Positions 28,655 to 37,573 of a stretch of 64,000 nucleotides of DNA are shown in pieces. This DNA comes from Barthelona sp. PCE (lineage: Eukaryota; Metamonada: BaSk clade), in contig JAUFOR010000001.1 in assembly GCA_040285745.1 (NCBI GenBank), forward strand, positions 558,001-622,000. The letters run 5' to 3'. A program made the position numbers and the translations under genes. The notes beneath the pieces are model-generated. The model was not told where the DNA came from and made no database searches. It saw nothing but the letters and a program-made list of their open reading frames with translations. Each line of letters begins with the position of its first letter. The first letter of the stretch is position 1.

Positions 28655-29212
28655 ATGGCCACCCCCGAACGCGTTTTCCTCGATTTTTCCGTCAACAACG
28701 GTCCTGCCCGCAGAGTCGTCTTCAAGCTCTTCACTGATACCGCTCCTAAGTCCGCTGAGAACTTTGCTAAGCTCTGTGAAGGTGTCACCATCAACGGTAA
28801 GCACCAACAATACAAGGGCAACGGATCCCACCGTCTCATCAAGGATTTCATGATCCAATTCGGTGATCTCCAGTTCTATAACCCCCAACAAAAGCACCCC
28901 CGTGTCGGAACTGGTTCAGCCTCCGTCTTCGGTGCCAAGTTCGAGGATCAGGATCTCACTGGAAAGTTCGATCGCCCCTACGTTCTTGCTAACGCCAACT
29001 CTGGTCCCAACACAAACGGTAGTCAGGCTTTCATCACCTTTGAGGCTTGCCCCTGGTTGAACTACAACCCCGTCCGCCGTACTGGTTACCAGATTATCGG
29101 TGAGGTTGTCGAAGGACAAGAGGTTATTGCTGACCTTAACAATGTTCGTTGCGATCGCAGTGACTGGCCCCTTCAGCCCGTCCAGATTGTTGATTCTGGA
29201 ATTTTAGAGTAA
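28655..29212 (+). CDS. Cyclophilin-type peptidyl-prolyl isomerase
   Basis: Cyclophilins catalyse cis-trans isomerisation of Xaa-Pro bonds. The 185-aa single-domain protein is cytosolic-type, without signal peptide or tail. Conserved elements include RVVFKLF, SAENFAKLCEG, the active-site block HRLIKDFMIQFGD (His-Arg in place, with QGGD altered to QFGD), NTNGSQAFIT, and a Trp in CPWLNY in the cyclosporin-binding area, followed by GEVVEGQEVI. The insertion around KHQQYKGNG is typical of divergent-loop cyclophilins. Codon choice is strongly biased to C-ending codons, as in RACK1, suggesting high expression. Confidence 0.94.
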   Translation: MATPERVFLDFSVNNGPARRVVFKLFTDTAPKSAENFAKLCEGVTINGKHQQYKGNGSHRLIKDFMIQFGDLQFYNPQQKHPRVGTGSASVFGAKFEDQDLTGKFDRPYVLANANSGPNTNGSQAFITFEACPWLNYNPVRRTGYQIIGEVVEGQEVIADLNNVRCDRSDWPLQPVQIVDSGILE

Positions 29213-29237
29213 ACTATTAGGTTTCGTTTTATTTCAA

Positions 29238-29846
29238 CTATTTCTTTATTTGCCCTACACTTTCTAATATTGGTTTCAGTTTATCTAATGGTTCTATCTT
29301 GATCTGTTCGCCTGTTAGCACACGCTCTGCCTGCTCGACGAGATCCTGCGTCGTTTCTACCCATGTTTTCTCTCGTCGACTGAGCGTGAAAAATGGTGCA
29401 TATTTCGTTACATGTGTACCATGTAAATTCATAGAATTCTCTTGGAAGAACATATTCTTGAACTCCTCACTGCGGCTGTGCAATATTTTAACCATTTGTG
29501 CAAGCAGCTCATCATCAAAAAAATACATTCCAAGCATAAAGCCCTTGTAAAGATAATATGATGTTTTAAAGTCAAAAACCTCCGGTCCAGCGAGTATTTC
29601 CTGAAGCTCATCAAATGGTTTCGTTTCGGGGCTCACCTGGATAGAGTTTTGATTTTTTAGTAACTGAAGATCAAGCATGTGAAGATTAAACTGCGTGTCT
29701 GTGTCGTTTCTGAGATGTGCGTTGAGTGCTGATGACTGCTCTTCAAGATTAACAATATCCCAGTAATCTGTGTTCTGTTGGATCGTCTGGGAAATTATTT
29801 CCCTGACTTCCTCCTGTGTTTCGTACTCTGTGGACCCGTAACTCAT
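29238..29846 (-). CDS. GINS complex subunit (Psf3-like)
   Basis: GINS (Sld5, Psf1-3) binds Cdc45 and MCM2-7 to form the CMG replicative helicase. The 202-aa protein begins with an acidic helix, then YWDIVNL (about residue 29), which resembles the Psf3 'YYDIDDIL' start. A helix follows containing YYLYKGFMLGMYFFDDELLAQMVKIL and HSRSEEFKNMF, like the Psf3 'Y..G..L...DD.ELAE.L...F..R..EI' segment. Size matches Psf3. The middle is poorly conserved, so another GINS subunit or an unrelated helical protein cannot be excluded. The ATG at 29846 is used; the codon before it is GTG. It is convergent with cyclophilin, 25 nt away. Confidence 0.45.
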   Translation of the reverse strand: MSYGSTEYETQEEVREIISQTIQQNTDYWDIVNLEEQSSALNAHLRNDTDTQFNLHMLDLQLLKNQNSIQVSPETKPFDELQEILAGPEVFDFKTSYYLYKGFMLGMYFFDDELLAQMVKILHSRSEEFKNMFFQENSMNLHGTHVTKYAPFFTLSRREKTWVETTQDLVEQAERVLTGEQIKIEPLDKLKPILESVGQIKK

Positions 29847-30011
29847 CACGTCATTTGTGTGATTTCTGAAATGGAAGAAAAAACTTTCAGCAACTGACTT
29901 TTACACATCATCCAATTATCTTTGTAAGTACAATACAACGTAAAGCGCCACCACCTCACCACAAATGATCAAATTTAACATCCTCTATCCTTCCCAAAAC
30001 ATATATAGCAT

Positions 30012-31094
30012 CTAAGTCAGTTTAGCAACATATTTGGTAACATAGAGCTCAATAGATCCCTTCCTAGACCTCAGAACTAGATACTGACTATTTCCGTTGA
30101 GCAATTCAAACCCAGGTCCGATATAACCAAGCATTTCCGCCGAGTCCGTGCTAATGCGACGTACGACTCCATCGCTGGCACATATAAACATTGACTTATC
30201 AACCAAAAACGCGTTTCCAACACTATCTAAAGGGTCTAAAGCCAATTCGCATTTCGGCAATTTTGCTGTCTGGAAAATGTCACACGTGTGAGCGTCCATA
30301 AGTGTAAACGCTGCAGTGTGGTCGCATGCGCCACCAACTACAATGTGCTGCAACCTGGAATCAATGTAAAGGCGTTCTGGTTTCAAGATATGAGGGGGAA
30401 TACTAGTTGTATTCATGACTTCAAATCCCATTCCTCTCTCTGCCATAAAGTGTATGATGTCTTGAGAACATAGCACAGCAATACCACTTCCGAAAAGACT
30501 AAAATCTTTTATGTTTCGTTTATCTTCAAAAACAAACGAACGCTGCATGTGTCCTTCGATATTTATCTGGATGATACTATTCTCATAACCAACGAATATG
30601 CCATCAACAGAGCACAAAAGCTTCTTTGGATGATACAACGGCAGCGGTAATTCAAACAACTTACACTTTGTGCTAATACAAAAAGCATGGATATAACCAT
30701 CCTCTGTGGCGCATATGGCGGCTCCTGCCCGTGACATTGGCCGATATAGACTCACACAAACAATGTCTGATGGAATACGGCCGAAACAACCTAAATAATT
30801 GTATGGAAACTCAATAAGGTACATATACCTGTCTGCATCCGCTAAAACGACGAGCTCTCGATCGTTTGCAACAAAACAATCCACAATACGTTGTTTAGCA
30901 GCAATTGAATATTTCAAACCATCAAATCTGGGCACTGCTCTACGCCCACTCGCTGTCATTGGCCCTTTATGGTTTGGGTCCAAATTTATGAGCATGTAAG
31001 AGGTGTTTAAAGAAGTAATGCCATAAACATTGAAATCATCATGTGCAGTCAGAAAATCCGGTGTTTCTACGTTTATATGCAATATACAGATCAT
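30012..31094 (-). CDS. WD40-like beta-propeller protein, 360 aa
   Basis: I do not recognise a specific orthologue. The protein is built of repeating four-strand units with WD40-like punctuation (VVLADADRYMYLIEF, AAICATEDGYIHAF, GIFVGYENSIIQINI, MFICASDGVVRRI, YLVLRSRKGSIELYV), giving about seven blades and thus a single propeller. The typical GH and WD dipeptides are mostly lost. No signal peptide, TM helix or coiled coil is visible. It may act as a scaffold. Its start is the ATG at 31094, with 440 nt separating it from the divergent RACK1 gene. Confidence 0.65.
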   Translation of the reverse strand: MICILHINVETPDFLTAHDDFNVYGITSLNTSYMLINLDPNHKGPMTASGRRAVPRFDGLKYSIAAKQRIVDCFVANDRELVVLADADRYMYLIEFPYNYLGCFGRIPSDIVCVSLYRPMSRAGAAICATEDGYIHAFCISTKCKLFELPLPLYHPKKLLCSVDGIFVGYENSIIQINIEGHMQRSFVFEDKRNIKDFSLFGSGIAVLCSQDIIHFMAERGMGFEVMNTTSIPPHILKPERLYIDSRLQHIVVGGACDHTAAFTLMDAHTCDIFQTAKLPKCELALDPLDSVGNAFLVDKSMFICASDGVVRRISTDSAEMLGYIGPGFELLNGNSQYLVLRSRKGSIELYVTKYVAKLT

Positions 31095-31534
31095 GTGACC
31101 ACATAACTGCGTTATTCAATCGCACACATAAAGCTGCACAAATATCACTCAGTAATTTTTGATTGTTGATGATGCACCCTGCTCATCTTCATATTTACTA
31201 CAATTTATGTGAATAAACAAAGTTGTAAAATGTAGGAACAAATATGAACACAACATAATAATGGAAAACTTCTGAAGATTTATTTTCAGCAATATTTATG
31301 GTCATTAAGCGAGTATACTCTGCTTGTTAAATCCTTTCATAGACAAAAATGATGTGAAAGAGTCAAACAATGAGATAGGACAAATCAGAAAAAGAGCTGC
31401 TTTATCGGAACCGTATCGCTTAACCACCAACTCTGTGCAGCTAATTTCCAATATGGGTGCTATTGAGTTACTCTGCAAAGCCAAACCTATAAAGAGAATC
31501 TTCTTTTCGCTTATTCCACCCTCTATTCAGGTTA
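31095..31534. other. Shared upstream region of two divergent genes, about 440 nt
   Basis: Separates the propeller gene (minus) from RACK1 (plus). Apart from the TATA-like box at 31488 I see no RNA gene or repeat. Confidence 0.5.
31488..31494 (+). promoter_or_regulatory. TATA-like box upstream of RACK1
   Basis: TATAAAG lies 40 nt upstream of the RACK1 ATG, a spacing compatible with a short leader. Confidence 0.3.
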
Positions 31535-32476
31535 ATGGCTACTCTGTTGTACCGTGGTTCCGTGCAGGCGCACACCAAGGCTGTCACAAGCATCAAATCT
31601 TTCCCTTCTAACCCCCTCGCATTCATTTCGAGCGCTCGCGACAACAAGGCTGTTGTTTGGGAATTGGATATCAACTCTGATGATATCGCTCTCCCCATCC
31701 GCGAGTTCGGCAAGCACAACAACGCCATCTCTGACGTTGCTGTTTTCCCCGATGGTCAGTACGTTCTGACTTGTTCTTGGGATGCTACTGCTCGTCTCCA
31801 CCGTGTTTCCGATGGTGAGTCTATTGCCCACCTCATTGGTCACAAGAAGGATATCTTCTGTGGTGCTTTCGGTGTTGGTGGTCGTTGTATCATGACTGCC
31901 GGTCGCGATCGCAGCATCTGTGTCTGGAACGTCAACGGTGACCTCACTTATCACCTCGACGGTGTCCACAACGACTGGATCAACGCTATCGCTTACAAGC
32001 CTTCTCAAGAGACTCAAGGCGGTATGTTCGTTACTGGTTCTTCTGACTGCACTTGTTCTGTCTGGAAGCTTGAGCCCGGAGAGGATGGTGACTTGTCTTT
32101 CAACCAAATCGCCTCTCTCGTTGGTCACACTGGTCCCATCACTTGTGTTGGTTTCTCCGCTGACGGTACCATCATCGCCACCGGTGCCCGTGACAAGAAG
32201 GTCTACCTTTGGAACTCTGACTCCCTCGAGATTGTCTCCTCCATCCCCGTTGAGGAAGATGTTCTTGATCTCAAGTTCTCTGCCATGAACAACCTTCTCG
32301 CCGTCTGTACTCCTACCTCTGTCAAGATCTGGAACCTTCTTGAGTTCCAACTCGTTGACACCATCAACGCTGATGAGGAGCACGGTAAGTTCACTTGTGT
32401 TGAGTGGAACACCGATTCCACTGCTTTACTTGTTGGTTGCACCGACGGTTCCATCCGTGGTTACCAGAACGAGTAA
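31535..32476 (+). CDS. RACK1: RACK1, ribosome-associated WD40 scaffold
   Basis: RACK1 (Asc1) is a seven-bladed propeller on the head of the 40S subunit and a signalling scaffold. The 313-aa protein has the normal length and seven WD repeats: start YRGSVQAHTKAV, then blades with the SAR-DNKAVVWEL, TCSWDATARLH, TAGRDRSICVWN, TGSSDCTCSVWKL and TGARDKKVYLWN endings. The last blade (GCTDGSIRGY) closes the ring. Codon usage is strongly biased to CTC, GTC, ATC, ACC and AAG, as expected for a highly expressed ribosomal component. It is intronless. A 283-codon antisense open frame here is a shadow of this bias. It converges on the tubulin-like gene, 41 nt away. Confidence 0.97.
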   Translation: MATLLYRGSVQAHTKAVTSIKSFPSNPLAFISSARDNKAVVWELDINSDDIALPIREFGKHNNAISDVAVFPDGQYVLTCSWDATARLHRVSDGESIAHLIGHKKDIFCGAFGVGGRCIMTAGRDRSICVWNVNGDLTYHLDGVHNDWINAIAYKPSQETQGGMFVTGSSDCTCSVWKLEPGEDGDLSFNQIASLVGHTGPITCVGFSADGTIIATGARDKKVYLWNSDSLEIVSSIPVEEDVLDLKFSAMNNLLAVCTPTSVKIWNLLEFQLVDTINADEEHGKFTCVEWNTDSTALLVGCTDGSIRGYQNE

Positions 32477-32517
32477 TAGTGCACCAGTAAATCACAGAAA
32501 TTTTTTTCATTATTTAT

Positions 32518-33582
32518 TTATTGATATTTCTTTATCAATTCGTCTAGTTTCATCCGAGACTCTGTCATTTCTTCTGTAATACCATTAAAATAATGTAAAA
32601 ATGCCTTTCGTTCCCAAAGAGCGTCAAAATCTTTGCAAACAGTATTAAACAGTTCAACAACGTGATCACTGTTGCTGATACATGCTGCTGCTGGGGTTCC
32701 ACCACTAAACGAATCTCTAAAATCAACTCTTGCATTTTCACAACAGTGTTTTGAAATCTCTCCATAAGCCTTAATCTGCTCATCACAGATCACCAGCTGG
32801 CATGCTGTGCTCCTGCAAGACCTCTGAGGCGATATCAGCAAACTTTCGTTTTCAAACAACTTGTCAACCACATCAGTTACATCAGTTATATCTACGGTTG
32901 GTGCAATCGGTGTGAACCTCGTGGTCAGGAAATGTTGATCTCTATGGCGGTTATACAGAAAGAAATCTCTATACTCAGTCCATGAAAGCATCTGTGATGC
33001 AACTGGCGACTCTATACACGCCAATGCTCTCCCAAATACCCCGTTGACATGTTCGTGCGTTGGTTTTGCCGTCTTCTTCAGTAGAGTGTGCAGGGCTGCC
33101 TCTGTCGAGAAACATGATGTTAAGTCGGTATGGTCTATCAATGCCATTCCCAGTGTCAACGCCTCTGTGTATGGCTGTAAGACACAGTCAAGGTAGCCGT
33201 GCGATGAAAATAGACTGCAAGTGTGAACAAACGCATTTGGTAAAAAATCTCGCAGTGAGGGCAAAAAATTTGAAACAACACCAGATCCGGTACCTCCACA
33301 TGTAGAATGCACGATTTGTATCCCTGGTGTGCTTTCATGTCGCTCAATCTCATTCCTGAGGGCTGATAGTAAAGAAAAAGAAACATCATTCTGTTGGTAA
33401 CCATCAAAGAACGAATTTCGGCACCTTTTCGACTGTATATGGGTAACATTCCCCCGTAGACATTCTGGAACTTCATTGTCTGCAACAAAAATTTTTTCTG
33501 AGTTGTTTGATGCCTGAAGAAAATGCTGCCCAACTGATGTCCCCGCTCCACCTACAAAGATGTTAATTGTGCTTTTGCTCAT
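32518..33582 (-). CDS. Divergent, shortened tubulin-family protein
   Basis: The tubulin/FtsZ GTPase fold is recognisable but degenerate. The N-terminus (FVGGAGTSVGQHFLQ) parallels the tubulin 'GQ.G.Q.G' nucleotide loop. The signature loop is intact as TCGGTGSGV (about residues 93-100). RGNVTHIQSKRCRNSFFDGY corresponds to the 'I.GK.DAANN.ARG.Y' segment. The C-terminus (KAFLHYFNG, then MDEM-like TEEMTESR and a final KKYQ) follows the canonical 'KAFLHWY..EGMDE..F.EA' region. At 354 aa it is about 90 residues shorter than conventional tubulins (about 440-450), with losses spread over the N-terminal and middle parts. It is not obviously alpha, beta, gamma, delta or epsilon. The ATG at 33582 starts at MSKST; an upstream ATG at 33648 would add 22 residues unlike any tubulin. 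Confidence 0.75.
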   Translation of the reverse strand: MSKSTINIFVGGAGTSVGQHFLQASNNSEKIFVADNEVPECLRGNVTHIQSKRCRNSFFDGYQQNDVSFSLLSALRNEIERHESTPGIQIVHSTCGGTGSGVVSNFLPSLRDFLPNAFVHTCSLFSSHGYLDCVLQPYTEALTLGMALIDHTDLTSCFSTEAALHTLLKKTAKPTHEHVNGVFGRALACIESPVASQMLSWTEYRDFFLYNRHRDQHFLTTRFTPIAPTVDITDVTDVVDKLFENESLLISPQRSCRSTACQLVICDEQIKAYGEISKHCCENARVDFRDSFSGGTPAAACISNSDHVVELFNTVCKDFDALWERKAFLHYFNGITEEMTESRMKLDELIKKYQ

Positions 33583-33722
33583 CACACTGGAAATAAGTTG
33601 ACCATAAATGTTTTGAAAAGAGTGAAAAATTTTGATACACAACATCATTCACAGTTTCCCTTTTCTTCCTGGTGGTGATTTGCACAATATAATAGTGCTT
33701 TAAACGTAAAGGATGCAATCCA

Positions 33723-33728
33723 TTTATT
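33723..33728 (-). terminator. Poly(A) signal of the P1 gene
   Basis: AATAAA on the minus strand about 32 nt after the P1 stop codon. Confidence 0.4.
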
Positions 33729-33760
33729 TTAGAGTAACTGAAACCTAAACAGTTGGCTGA

Positions 33761-34202
33761 TTAGCCGAACAGGTCGAAACCGAAGTCCTCCTCCTCAGAC
33801 TCACTCTCAGGCTCAGGCTCGGACTCCTCCTCAACAACGGCAGCAGCCTCTTCACCTCCAGCTACGGTAACTGGTACAGCAGCACCGCCTTGAGTGGAAG
33901 CCTTGATAAGATCCTCGATGTTGACGTTGGAGAGGGCCTTAGCATAGATTTCAGGTAAGTACGGGGCATATTCAATGCCAGCAGCATCAAGGATATCCTT
34001 GATAAGGTTTCCCTAAAAGTTAGTGAACTTTATATATCACAGCACAACTGCAACGTCTTCTAGACCAAGTACAGATGACAAAAAAGATGAAACAAATGCA
34101 TTGGCAACGTTGAAAGTGAAAAGAATATCATACTTCGATAGGAAGACCTTCATCTGCAAGAATTAAGGAAGCGAGTAGAACAGCGCGGGTTGTAGAATCC
34201 AT
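33761..34202 (-). CDS. RPLP1: 60S acidic ribosomal protein P1 (two exons)
   Basis: P1 is a stalk protein that recruits elongation factors. Exon 1 (34202-34134, 23 codons) encodes an N-terminal helix ending in DEGLPIE. Exon 2 (34012-33761) continues in frame with GNLIKDILDAAGIEY, NVNIEDLIKAS, an Ala/Gly/Val hinge, an acidic Glu/Ser-rich stretch and the diagnostic terminal EDFGFDLFG. The joined protein is 106 aa, normal for P1. The intron (34133-34013, 121 nt) starts GTATGA and ends CTAACTTTTAG. It is one of two introns I can place in the window. 'P1' rather than P2 is favoured by the NVNI motif. Confidence 0.93.
34013..34133 (-). other. Spliceosomal intron in RPLP1, 121 nt
   Basis: Phase 0. 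5' splice site GTATGA, 3' end TTCACTAACTTTTAG, so a CTAAC branch-point-like motif sits about 6 nt before the AG. Removal joins two halves of a well conserved protein. Confidence 0.9.
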
Positions 34203-34696
34203 TTTGAAATGAAAAAGGTTAAGTACTCAAAAGAAGGTTTTTGCATCATACCGAGGGTACACATGGACTGTTGGTATGTGAATAGGCTTCTTATATATAT
34301 AAAATCCCCTTGTACCCATTCACATAGTCATAAATGGTTTCAATAAGGAGAAACTGCAAAAATTTTTTACTTTCATATTAACAAGTGTTAAGCAACATCA
34401 GGCACATTATTATGTATGTTTCAACATATTTTACATGCAAAAAAAGCTGAAAAACATCTGTGCGTGGATATTATTCATCAAAGTATGCCTGCGTTTTTGG
34501 TTTCTCTGCACTGTGATGCTAAATAACCATCCTATGTTAACTCACTGATGAATAACCCTGGAAGAACAACGTTTTAAATTCAATAAACAACTTTCACAGC
34601 TCTAAAACTAACAACAAGACCAAGAAAACTCCAAAATTTTACTTCTTCCTAAGATCTCAAATAAAGTTTCTATGGACACCAACGGCCAGTATCAGA
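34203..34696. other. Intergenic region, about 490 nt, P1 upstream
   Basis: Contains a TATATATATAA tract (about 34290-34303) roughly 90 nt upstream of the P1 ATG. Otherwise AT-rich with nothing recognised. Confidence 0.45.
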
Positions 34697-35221
34697 CTAC
34701 TCTTGAACAGGAGAACTGATTGGTAACGACTGAACCACCGAAGGCTTATTTTTCAATTTGTCAACATCTCTCATCAAAAAATGCTCAATCACAACAAAGA
34801 ACACACCGGGTGCGTACCCAAACATCAAGCACAAGGACAAATTAATTATCTCAATTGCTACTTGATGACTAAATGGGGCAATCCATCTCTGAATTTTGTT
34901 CTCTGTTTCTTTAATCACATAATAGTCCCGCTGCATGCTCTTCATTGAATCACTGAGAAATATATAATTGAACGTCAAAGATAATAGAGCCCAATTGATC
35001 ATGAAAAGACCTGTAACCTTCTCTAAAAAAGTTGTATATAAGTATTTCCCGTTTTTTAGCATTAATAAAAACGTTGCCCACCTTAGAAAAGTTAAAAAAT
35101 TGTTCCTGTTCCTTGAATTCTGTAAGAAAACTATTCTACTTAAACATAGAACAAAAATATGTATAACAGTTGGAATGTCCACTTTCCAAACCGCTAATAA
35201 ATCAACAAAAAAGTCAAACAT
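34697..35221 (-). CDS. Small polytopic membrane protein, 174 aa
   Basis: I do not recognise a family. Four hydrophobic segments can be drawn: about residues 14-30 (VIHIFVLCLSRIVF), 42-56 (FLRWATFLLML), 68-90 (GLFMINWALLSLTFNYIFL) and 118-145 (VAIEIINLSLCLMFGYAPGVFFVV). A charged loop (QRDYYVIKETENKIQRW) lies between the third and fourth. The C-terminal tail is hydrophilic and Pro/Ser-rich. No signal peptide cleavage site is obvious. It lies downstream of eIF1 on the same strand, 81 nt from its stop. Composition differs from the housekeeping neighbours, being Phe/Leu/Ile-rich. Confidence 0.5.
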   Translation of the reverse strand: MFDFFVDLLAVWKVDIPTVIHIFVLCLSRIVFLQNSRNRNNFLTFLRWATFLLMLKNGKYLYTTFLEKVTGLFMINWALLSLTFNYIFLSDSMKSMQRDYYVIKETENKIQRWIAPFSHQVAIEIINLSLCLMFGYAPGVFFVVIEHFLMRDVDKLKNKPSVVQSLPISSPVQE

Positions 35222-35302
35222 AGTTAAAAATTCGTTTACAAAGATAAACTTCTCTTGATCTTCATTTATACTAATATCCGAACTGCTACGAATAGGAAAC
35301 TC

Positions 35303-35599
35303 TTATCCACCGTGCACAGTGATCTCTTCCTTATCTGCAATTCCCTGGTTGTACAGGAATTCTGAAATATCCTGTCTCTGATCTCCACTGAGCACAAGAA
35401 TTCGGCCATAGACATCATGATCCTTGATGGATCCGATACAACCCATCTTCTTTCTGTAGTAGCCCATGATTTTCTTCAAGTCATACACCTCGCTTAGGCC
35501 AATAACACTAGTAATCTGTTTACGACCACGGTTACGGATCTTAATGTGCACAGGCTTGCTGTTTCCTGTGATCAGGTTGTCTTCGTTTTGTGATTCCAT
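35303..35599 (-). CDS. Translation initiation factor eIF1 (SUI1)
   Basis: eIF1 binds the 40S P-site region and enforces start-codon selection. The 98-aa protein carries the SUI1 fold: VHIKIRNRGRKQITSVIGL, then YDLKKIMGYYRKKMGCIGSI, YGRILVLSGDQRQDISEFL and terminal KEEITVHGG. The length is slightly below typical eIF1 (about 108-113 aa) owing to a short N-terminal tail. The ATG at 35599 (MESQN) is chosen because the upstream frame extension does not resemble eIF1. The gene is intronless. Confidence 0.95.
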   Translation of the reverse strand: MESQNEDNLITGNSKPVHIKIRNRGRKQITSVIGLSEVYDLKKIMGYYRKKMGCIGSIKDHDVYGRILVLSGDQRQDISEFLYNQGIADKEEITVHGG

Positions 35600-35990
35600 T
35601 GTGTAAAGGGTAAAATTTGTGGAAGTGCGTTTAAATCGCAGTTCTACCATCAGATAGTTTGTGTTAGACCAATTTAACAAGAAAGGTAGGTGTGAAACAT
35701 ACTCTGAAAAGGAAATCGATATACTACCGGTTTAAGTGTTGTATGTTTTTACAATACGAGTACTATCCACATATGGTTTTAGCAATCGCATTTAAAAGAT
35801 AATAAACTGACTTACTTAGCAAAAAAAGAACAACTGCTATTTCATTTTTCAACAGGGTATTATTATATTTGTGATTCACTACTTTTATACATGTTTAATT
35901 TACCTAAACTCTCATTAAGTGATTCTTGAAGCATTCATAATCAAAAATTAAAACCAGAGCAGCGAAGTTAAACTCTTTGCCTTTATCATA
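35600..35990. other. Intergenic region between divergent genes, about 390 nt
   Basis: AT-rich upstream region of eIF1 (minus) and the TMEM42-like gene (plus). Nothing else recognised. Confidence 0.45.
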
Positions 35991-36482
35991 ATGTTTGCAG
36001 CGATTCTCGCGGGTGTATTTGGGGCTACAGCTTCCGTATTTACTAAATTAGCAGTGGATGAGAACATTCTAGAATATCAAGCATTCTGCTTTTTCCTATC
36101 TCCCATTTGTAGACCGATAATGATATTCTGGGTCATTGTCTTCAACGCACTCATGTGGGGCTTCAACCTTCTCGCCATCAGGAAGTCTGTATTGATGGCA
36201 ATGCTACTCTCAACTGGAGTTAACCTCAGTCTAACACTAATCTTCTCAAGACTTATCTTTTCTGAGGCAATCACTGTGCTTTCCGTGGCTGGATTCTGCC
36301 TCATCCTTGCAGGCAGCCTTTTACTGGTCAAAAACCAAAAAGACAGGGAAGATACTATTAAAGCACAAGAAAAAGCAGAGAGAGAACTTGCCAAGTCAAA
36401 AGAGGGAGAGGTGTTGAATGTTGTGGATGGTACTCCTAGTCAAATCATGACAGATGATGACATAGACGATGACCGTGTATAG
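35991..36482 (+). CDS. TMEM42/EamA-like small membrane protein
   Basis: A 163-aa protein of the drug/metabolite-transporter superfamily half-length type. Four TM segments: about residues 2-18 (AAILAGVFGATASVFTKLA), 41-60 (IMIFWVIVFNALMWGFNLL), 68-88 (MAMLLSTGVNLSLTLIF) and 93-113 (AITVLSVAGFCLILAGSLLLV). The start 'GVFGATASVFTKLA' followed by an 'S..N...T...S.L.F.E' pattern matches TMEM42-like EamA proteins. The cytoplasmic tail is highly charged and acidic (EDTIKAQEKAERE, DDDIDDDRV). Transport substrate unknown. EamA domains of this size probably dimerise. Confidence 0.65.
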   Translation: MFAAILAGVFGATASVFTKLAVDENILEYQAFCFFLSPICRPIMIFWVIVFNALMWGFNLLAIRKSVLMAMLLSTGVNLSLTLIFSRLIFSEAITVLSVAGFCLILAGSLLLVKNQKDREDTIKAQEKAERELAKSKEGEVLNVVDGTPSQIMTDDDIDDDRV

Positions 36483-36698
36483 CAAGCAGCCTAATTGACA
36501 ACAAATAGCTGTGTTGTTGTAACTGGAGTGTTTCACCGCTGCGTGCGTGTCGTGTCAGTATAAAGATGTGTATAATCAATAAAATGAGCTTAGAAGATGT
36601 TTTTCTAATTGTTTTTCTAATTTTTACTCCTTTCTCCATATTTTTTTTGGATTTCATTGCACTTTATTGATCCCTATTGCACACCCACCCAACCAAGA

Positions 36699-37037
36699 AT
36701 GCCAAAAATCATCCCAATGATTGAATGTGATACTTGTGACTTGTACAAAGATAAAATAGAGAGATTGGAACAAATTAACAGCAGACTTGAGGAGGAAGTT
36801 GCTGATCTTCGGGAGCAGGTACGAAACCTACAAGAACAAGACCTTTTCCATAAAGATAGATTCTTAACTCCAAGAACAGGTGTTGAAGATATATATGACC
36901 ACCACCAACAACAAGACGAGGATATCATGCTGGCTCTCGCAGAAGTGGAGGAGGAACGACTAAACGAGCTACGCATTGATAATCGTGAAGACTATCTTCG
37001 GTTTATTGATGTTCTTCAAAATCAAGCGACAACATAA
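36699..37037 (+). CDS. Small coiled-coil protein, 112 aa
   Basis: I do not recognise this protein. After a short head with a CDTCD motif it forms a predicted coiled coil (about residues 14-48, heptads in IERLEQINSRLEEEVADLREQ). A His/Gln-rich patch (DHHQQQDED) and a second acidic helix (LALAEVEEERLNELR) follow. It is acidic overall with no TM helix. The ATG at 36699 is preferred, since the upstream in-frame extension lacks an ATG. It sits between two membrane-protein genes on the same strand. Confidence 0.6.
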   Translation: MPKIIPMIECDTCDLYKDKIERLEQINSRLEEEVADLREQVRNLQEQDLFHKDRFLTPRTGVEDIYDHHQQQDEDIMLALAEVEEERLNELRIDNREDYLRFIDVLQNQATT

Positions 37038-37573
37038 CACGACTCCGCTTTCCATCTCATTTCTGGTAATAGTTATAAGGCAATCATTAATCGAAACAAT
37101 ATCTTTATAAGTTCAATAAAGACCTTTACCTGTGAGCATGTCAATGAAAACTGAAGAATTCATAAATATGAGTATTTCATATTCAACTAAATCATCAAGA
37201 AAATTGTCGGTGAATCCCCATACAGTCAAAAAAGATCAGTGATCACATACATACTTGAATCAACCCACTGAATTAAGAGTTTACGAGATGTTTTTGGTAT
37301 TGTAAGCTGTTTGAAAATGTAAAACAATTGACATAACAATTGCTCTAACCGTTCATTTTAGACGATCTTAAGCAGGAAGAAATTCGAAAATATTTTTTGA
37401 TGAATTCAATAATTTGCAAAGTACTTTCATTCATATTATACTAGGATTCTGAATCTCATTTCCTCATGTATGCGATATTTTATTTCCGAAAACGTTCTCA
37501 GGAAAGGTGTAACTACTCACAAAATGAAAAAATTCTATACTCCTTTTTTTTTCTCAAATACATATTTTAAGTA
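37038..37573. other. Intergenic region, about 535 nt
   Basis: AT-rich DNA with no gene-like open frame, tRNA or long repeat that I can see. Confidence 0.5.

Noticed and set aside
31532-32383. 283-codon open frame antisense to RACK1
   Set aside because: It arises from the strong C-ending codon bias of RACK1; its low-complexity Val/Thr/Ser/Asp composition is not protein-like.
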